NCBI RefSeq assembly: GCF_001514495.1
Contig: NZ_BCNM01000023.1
Span: forward strand, 1 to 64,000
Source of the DNA: Paenibacillus pabuli NBRC 13638
GTDB lineage: Bacteria; Bacillota; Bacilli; Paenibacillales; Paenibacillaceae
Length of the DNA stretch: 64,000 nt
Reading direction: 5' to 3'
The notes under the pieces are model-generated. The model saw only the letters and a program-made list of their open reading frames with translations. It was not told the origin of the DNA and ran no database searches. The translations under genes were made by a program, and so were the position numbers. Below are positions 60,305 to 64,000 of this stretch, one piece after another; position 1 is the stretch's first letter, and the number at the start of each line of letters is the position of its first letter.

Positions 60305-61603
60305 GTGGTTCAATGGACACAGGTAGACCATGAATTGGCAAGACAAAGCGAGCATGTGCTTCGAACATTAAATGAAAAAGGCTACGAAGCCTACTGGGTC
60401 GGTGGCTGCGTGCGTGATGAGCTTATGGAACGCAGTGTGGATGATATGGATATCACCACGTCTGCTTCTCCTGAGCAAGTCATGGATCTGTTCGCGGATT
60501 GCATTCCAACAGGCCTCCAGCACGGAACGGTTACCGTTCGGTCAGGAGGATATTATTTTGAGGTTACGACTTTTCGCACAGAATCTGAATATAAGGACAA
60601 TCGAAGGCCTACTGCGGTTCACTTTGTCCAGGATATCAAGGAAGACTTGCAACGGCGTGATTTCACGATGAATGCACTTGCCATGGATCGAAACGGAAAT
60701 ATCGTTGATCCTTTTGGCGGACAGACGGACATTCGGGATAAACGGGTCAGATGTGTGGGATCAGCGAAGGAACGTTTTGGTGAAGATGCGCTGCGGATGC
60801 TGCGCTGCGTTCGTTTTGCTTCGGTATTCGATTTCAAGATCGCCCACAACACCTGGAAGGGATTAGTTCAACAGAAAGATCTGCTTCAACATATCGCCAT
60901 GGAACGGGTTCGAACCGAGATGGTCAAAATGATGGCAGGTCCCCATCCGCTAAGAGGTCTGGAATTGCTGCGACGAAGTCAGGCATTGGAGCATGTTAAG
61001 GTACCAGTTTACGTGGAACGATTCAATCAAAGTCTTTTGTCTGAAATGGTTCACTTGGTGGATGAGAACGTTATGCTGCGCTGGTCGATCGTACTGATTG
61101 CAGGTCAGTTTACCAGAGATGAAGCAGATGCTTTACTTCGGAAATGGACGTTTTCTAACGATGACCGTTCTCGCATTACCGGAGTTCTTGAGGTGGAACA
61201 ACAGGTTAAAGCTCTCGTTCAGGAACAGAAGAACGAAGAGGCACTGCGAGCCGAATGGATCGTTACGGTGTTGTCTTGCGGGCGTCAGGCAACAGAGGAC
61301 TGGCTCATGATTCAACCCTTACTCCCATCAGGTTGGCGTAATCAAGGGGTTTTGCAAGAAGGACAGGTCGATGCTATACATTTCAATGGTGCTGCATGGA
61401 GTCAATCCATGAAAGTACATGAATTGAAAGATCTGCATATTACCGGTGAGAACGTATTGCAGTCGCTTGGGCGCAAGGGCGGACCTTGGCTGGGACAGTT
61501 GATGAAATATCTGTTGAGAGAGACTGCGATTGGAAATATAAAGAATCAGCATGACGTGCTGACCAACGAAGTGAAGCGGGTGGCTGCAGATGACAAAGCA
61601 TGA
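60305..61603 (+). CDS. cca: CCA tRNA nucleotidyltransferase
   Basis: A 432-residue class II enzyme that adds or repairs the 3' CCA of tRNA. WVGGCVRDELM and DDMDITT give the catalytic D-x-D, RRDFTMNALAMD follows, and the middle has the nucleotide-selecting region. GTG 60305 with GAGGTGATC upstream. The end overlaps birA by 14 nt. Confidence 0.95.
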   Translation: MVQWTQVDHELARQSEHVLRTLNEKGYEAYWVGGCVRDELMERSVDDMDITTSASPEQVMDLFADCIPTGLQHGTVTVRSGGYYFEVTTFRTESEYKDNRRPTAVHFVQDIKEDLQRRDFTMNALAMDRNGNIVDPFGGQTDIRDKRVRCVGSAKERFGEDALRMLRCVRFASVFDFKIAHNTWKGLVQQKDLLQHIAMERVRTEMVKMMAGPHPLRGLELLRRSQALEHVKVPVYVERFNQSLLSEMVHLVDENVMLRWSIVLIAGQFTRDEADALLRKWTFSNDDRSRITGVLEVEQQVKALVQEQKNEEALRAEWIVTVLSCGRQATEDWLMIQPLLPSGWRNQGVLQEGQVDAIHFNGAAWSQSMKVHELKDLHITGENVLQSLGRKGGPWLGQLMKYLLRETAIGNIKNQHDVLTNEVKRVAADDKA

Positions 61604-62567
61604 GGAACTGTTACATATGTTACTGAATGCAGAAGGAGAGTTTGTGTCTGGTGAAGAGATCAGTCGCAATCTGTCTATTAGCCGAACGGCCGTGTGGAAA
61701 CATATTAACAAACTGCGTGACATGGGTTATGAGTTTGAAGCAGTATCTCGCAAAGGATATCGGTTGGTTACCAAACCGGACAGCATTGATTCAACGGCAC
61801 TTCAGCTGGCGCTGAAAACAACGGTGTTTGGCCGGAAAGCCTTAATCCTTCATTCTACCTTATCCACCCAAGGAGATGTCCAGCATATGGCTGAGATGGG
61901 GCAGAGTGAAGGAGCAGTTGTGCTGGCAGAAGAACAGACGGGTGGACGAGGTCGCTTTGGTCGTAAATGGTTCTCTCCACCCGGCAAAGGCATCTGGATG
62001 AGTGTTCTAATGCGTCCGGAGCTTGCACTGCAAAATACACCACAGCTTACCTTATTAACGGGTGTGGCGGTGTGTCGTGCCATTCGGTCATATACAGGTG
62101 CTGATGCTGGGATCAAATGGCCTAATGATCTTTTGATAGATGGTCGCAAGGTATGCGGGATTCTGCTTGAATCAACCGTTGAAGACCACGAATTACGCTA
62201 CTGTATCGCAGGCATAGGTGTGGATGTGAACTTCGATCCCAAGGATTATCCAGAAGATCTCATATCGATTGCAACGTCGCTTAAGATGGAGACGGGTCAG
62301 TCCATAGATCGGACCAAACTTGCAGCAGCCATTCTCACGGAATTGGAACATTTGTATTTCTTGTACCAGAAAGAAGGATTTGGTGTAATCTCTTCGCTCT
62401 GGGAAGCTTTATCCGTTTCAATGAATCGTGAGATTAAGGTGGCCAATCCACAGGGCGGTTTCGAAGGGGTGGCATTGGGTCTTGATCCTTCTGGAGCATT
62501 GATTGTGGAGAAGCAAAACGGCGAACGGGTATCCGTATATTCAGGTGAAGTTTCGTTGGTAGATTAA
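61590..62567 (+). CDS. birA: Bifunctional biotin-protein ligase/biotin operon repressor
   Basis: A 325-residue protein with an N-terminal winged helix (SGEEISRNLSISRTAVWKHI, about 16-35) and a ligase domain with the biotin-adenylate loop GGRGRFGRKWFSPPGKG and KWPNDLLIDGRKVCGIL. It attaches biotin to carriers and, through the helix, represses biotin genes. Its ATG lies inside cca. Confidence 0.96.
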   Translation: MTKHEELLHMLLNAEGEFVSGEEISRNLSISRTAVWKHINKLRDMGYEFEAVSRKGYRLVTKPDSIDSTALQLALKTTVFGRKALILHSTLSTQGDVQHMAEMGQSEGAVVLAEEQTGGRGRFGRKWFSPPGKGIWMSVLMRPELALQNTPQLTLLTGVAVCRAIRSYTGADAGIKWPNDLLIDGRKVCGILLESTVEDHELRYCIAGIGVDVNFDPKDYPEDLISIATSLKMETGQSIDRTKLAAAILTELEHLYFLYQKEGFGVISSLWEALSVSMNREIKVANPQGGFEGVALGLDPSGALIVEKQNGERVSVYSGEVSLVD

Positions 62568-62628
62568 AGAATATGTCGAAATTACACAGGTAAAATAAAA
62601 CATAAAGCGTGAAGTTTGAGCAGAACTT

Positions 62629-62637
62629 TGGTATACT
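62629..62637 (+). promoter_or_regulatory. Extended -10 promoter of the panB leader
   Basis: TGG-TATACT (62629-62637) has the TG-n extension; no good -35. Start expected near 62644. Confidence 0.5.
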
Positions 62638-62643
62638 GTGTTC

Positions 62644-62893
62644 GTGAGGCGATATCGGCTAAGGCAGACCGAATTGCACTCCGGCAATAGTATGCTTTGT
62701 TCTGCTTCAAATTGTGCATCAATCAGGCATGAACGAATGGTAATAAAGTGAGTTGTTGGATTCTGCTCTGAGCCGAAGAGGACCGAGACAGAAGGGACGA
62801 TCGCAAGTGACTCTTTTTTGACTTTTCGGGACTTTTTAGTGGAAAACTAAAAGGTTTTTTTGTTGCGTTTAAATTGAAAAGGTGAGAGGAGCC
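62644..62893 (+). promoter_or_regulatory. Structured leader of panB, candidate riboregulator
   Basis: About 250 nt between the birA end and panB. Paired segments include TCGG/CCGA, TTGC/GCAA, GCAGA/TCTGC and TTCTG-CTC/GAG-CAGAA. It ends in an intrinsic terminator (62832-62861) 32 nt before the panB start. No T-box or riboswitch class that I know fits. Confidence 0.5.
62832..62861 (+). terminator. Intrinsic terminator in the panB leader
   Basis: CTTTTTAGT (62832-62840) pairs with ACTAAAAGG (62846-62854, one G-U) around a 5-nt loop, then T7. Confidence 0.85.
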
Positions 62894-63778
62894 ATGAAGA
62901 AGATGGGAAACAAACAAGCACTGAATATTGTGAAAATGAAAAAATATAAACAGGACGGCGTGCCGCTAAGCATGATTACAGCTTATGATTATCCGACAGC
63001 CCAATTGGCCGAGGAAGCAGGTATTGATCTGATTCTGGTCGGTGATTCACTGGGGAATGTGGTGCTGGGTTATAACTCCACCTTACCTGTAACGATTGAC
63101 GATATGGTGTACCATACACGCTCTGTCGTGCGTGGTGCAGGAAATACGTTTATCGTGGCTGACATGCCCTTCATGACGTACCATGGCAGTGTTGATGAAA
63201 CGCTTAAGGGTGTCCGTCGCCTGATGCAGGAAGGTCATGCACAAGCGGTCAAGATGGAGGGTGGTCTCGAAATCGCTGATACGGTAAAAGCGGTTGTGCA
63301 AGCCGGGGTACCTGTACTTGGACATATCGGGCTTACACCGCAATCCGTGAATCAAATTGGCGGTTATCGCATTCAGGGCAAGGATGCTGCAGATGCCAGA
63401 CGGCTGATGGACGAAGCCAAGGCGCTTGAAGCGGCCGGAGCCTTCGGCATAGTACTTGAACTGGTTACCGAGGAGGTGGCAAGAGCCATCTCAGAAGAAC
63501 TGTCTATCCCTACGATTGGCATTGGCGCAGGTAGAGGATGTGATGGGCAGGTACTGGTCTTCCATGATGTGGTTCAGTACGCTTCTCCTTACACGCCAAA
63601 ACGCTTTGTCAAATCATATGGAGATGTAGGAACACTGATTCGCAGTAGCATTGCGTCGTATGTGAAAGAAGTCAAGGATCGTTCCTTCCCAGCAGAGGAG
63701 CATGTATTTACCGCGGCTGACGGCGTTCTGGATCAATTGTACGGACATCGCAAAGAAAAGGTGGAGACCAAGGCATGA
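62894..63778 (+). CDS. panB: 3-methyl-2-oxobutanoate hydroxymethyltransferase
   Basis: A 294-residue (beta/alpha)8 enzyme making ketopantoate, the first committed step to pantothenate. MITAYDYPTAQLAEEAGIDLILVGDSLGNV-type opening (quoted in part), KMEGGLE, HIGLTPQS and IGIGAGRGCDGQVLV are family blocks. Start ATG 62894 uses AAAGGTGAG; ATG 62903 with AGAGGAG is possible. Its stop overlaps panC (ATGA). Confidence 0.95.
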   Translation: MKKMGNKQALNIVKMKKYKQDGVPLSMITAYDYPTAQLAEEAGIDLILVGDSLGNVVLGYNSTLPVTIDDMVYHTRSVVRGAGNTFIVADMPFMTYHGSVDETLKGVRRLMQEGHAQAVKMEGGLEIADTVKAVVQAGVPVLGHIGLTPQSVNQIGGYRIQGKDAADARRLMDEAKALEAAGAFGIVLELVTEEVARAISEELSIPTIGIGAGRGCDGQVLVFHDVVQYASPYTPKRFVKSYGDVGTLIRSSIASYVKEVKDRSFPAEEHVFTAADGVLDQLYGHRKEKVETKA

Positions 63779-64000
63779 AAGTGATACGGACAATCGCAGA
63801 ATTAAGACAAGAAATCAGCTTGCAGCGTCAGTCGATTCGGTCCAAAGCGCCTGTTGTGGGACTGGTGCCAACGATGGGATTTCTTCATGAAGGCCATGCA
63901 AGCTTAATGCTTGCTGCCAAACAACAAAGTGATATTGTGGTATTGAGCATATTTGTTAATCCGATTCAATTTGGTCCGAACGAAGACTTCGAGAGCTACC
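63775..64000 (+). CDS. panC: Pantothenate synthetase, 3' end cut by the window edge
   Basis: The first 75 residues are present. VPTMGFLHEGHASLM is the family's ATP-binding HIGH-like motif and FVNPIQFGPNEDFESY the next conserved block. It joins pantoate with beta-alanine. Start overlaps the panB stop; the gene runs past base 64000. Confidence 0.96.
   Translation, partial: MKVIRTIAELRQEISLQRQSIRSKAPVVGLVPTMGFLHEGHASLMLAAKQQSDIVVLSIFVNPIQFGPNEDFESY

Overview
The window is chromosomal DNA of an endospore-forming, low-to-mid GC Firmicute, most probably a Paenibacillus. Evidence: sporulation and germination genes (spoIVA, a spoVIF-like gene, ypeB, ypjB), bacillithiol genes (bshA, bshB1), qcrABC, a collagen-like surface protein of exosporium type, strong AGGAGG ribosome binding sites with many GTG/TTG starts, and gene order that follows the serA-ypbD-...-panC arc of Bacillus subtilis. 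Species-level assignment is not possible from what I can see.

Layout. 1-730: 3' part of a collagen-like repeat protein. 790-2870 (minus): serA behind a T-box leader. 3.1-12.3 kb: CPBP protease, small membrane protein, metallophosphoesterase, polysaccharide deacetylase (minus), mecA, prsW, ypeB, PilZ protein, cmk, plsC. 12.4-21.9 kb: S1-domain protein, der, plsY, gpsA, spoVIF-like, DUF2768 protein, nucleotidyltransferase-fold protein, ferredoxin, lipoprotein, tautomerase (minus), spoIVA. 22.1-25.8 kb: a three-gene sugar-type ABC importer sitting inside the conserved block. 26-32.1 kb: hup, mtrB (TRAP), and the menaquinone side-chain cluster hepS-menG-ubiA-ubiX-hepT. 32.2-45.4 kb: ndk, cheR, then the aromatic supraoperon aroC-aroB-aroH-trpEDCFBA-hisC-tyrA. 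45.4-50.7 kb: accessory stretch with a candidate small RNA, an ECF sigma/anti-sigma pair, a histidine phosphatase, an XPB-N-like protein, a gamma carbonic anhydrase, an IDEAL-domain peptide and ypiF. 50.8-53.1 kb: qcrABC. 53.1-64.0 kb: ypjA, ypjB, YitT-family protein (minus), MazG-like protein, TPR protein, dapB, a MITE-like repeat, mgsA, bshB1, bshA, cca, birA, panB and the start of panC.

How the parts connect. The window encodes both TRAP (mtrB, with the RNA-contacting residues K37, K56 and R58 in register) and, 10 kb away, its expected target: an 11-slot (G/U)AG array directly downstream of a sigma-A promoter ahead of trpE, followed by two terminator-like hairpins. serA has a T-box, so serine and tryptophan supply are both under RNA-based control here. 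hepS/hepT, menG, ubiA and ubiX point to menaquinone made with a UbiA/UbiX-type (futalosine-like) branch, which would feed the qcrABC complex downstream.

The least ordinary material is non-coding: (i) a minus-strand, about 85-nt candidate sRNA at 45442-45526 with a perfect consensus promoter, three hairpins and a C-rich anti-Shine-Dalgarno loop; (ii) the long trp leader; (iii) a structured, terminator-bearing leader before panB; (iv) an ECF autoregulatory-type promoter followed by a switch-like leader; (v) a CRP/Fnr-type palindrome just downstream of the ABC promoter; (vi) a MITE between dapB and mgsA. All were found by reading the sequence; no search or folding program was run.
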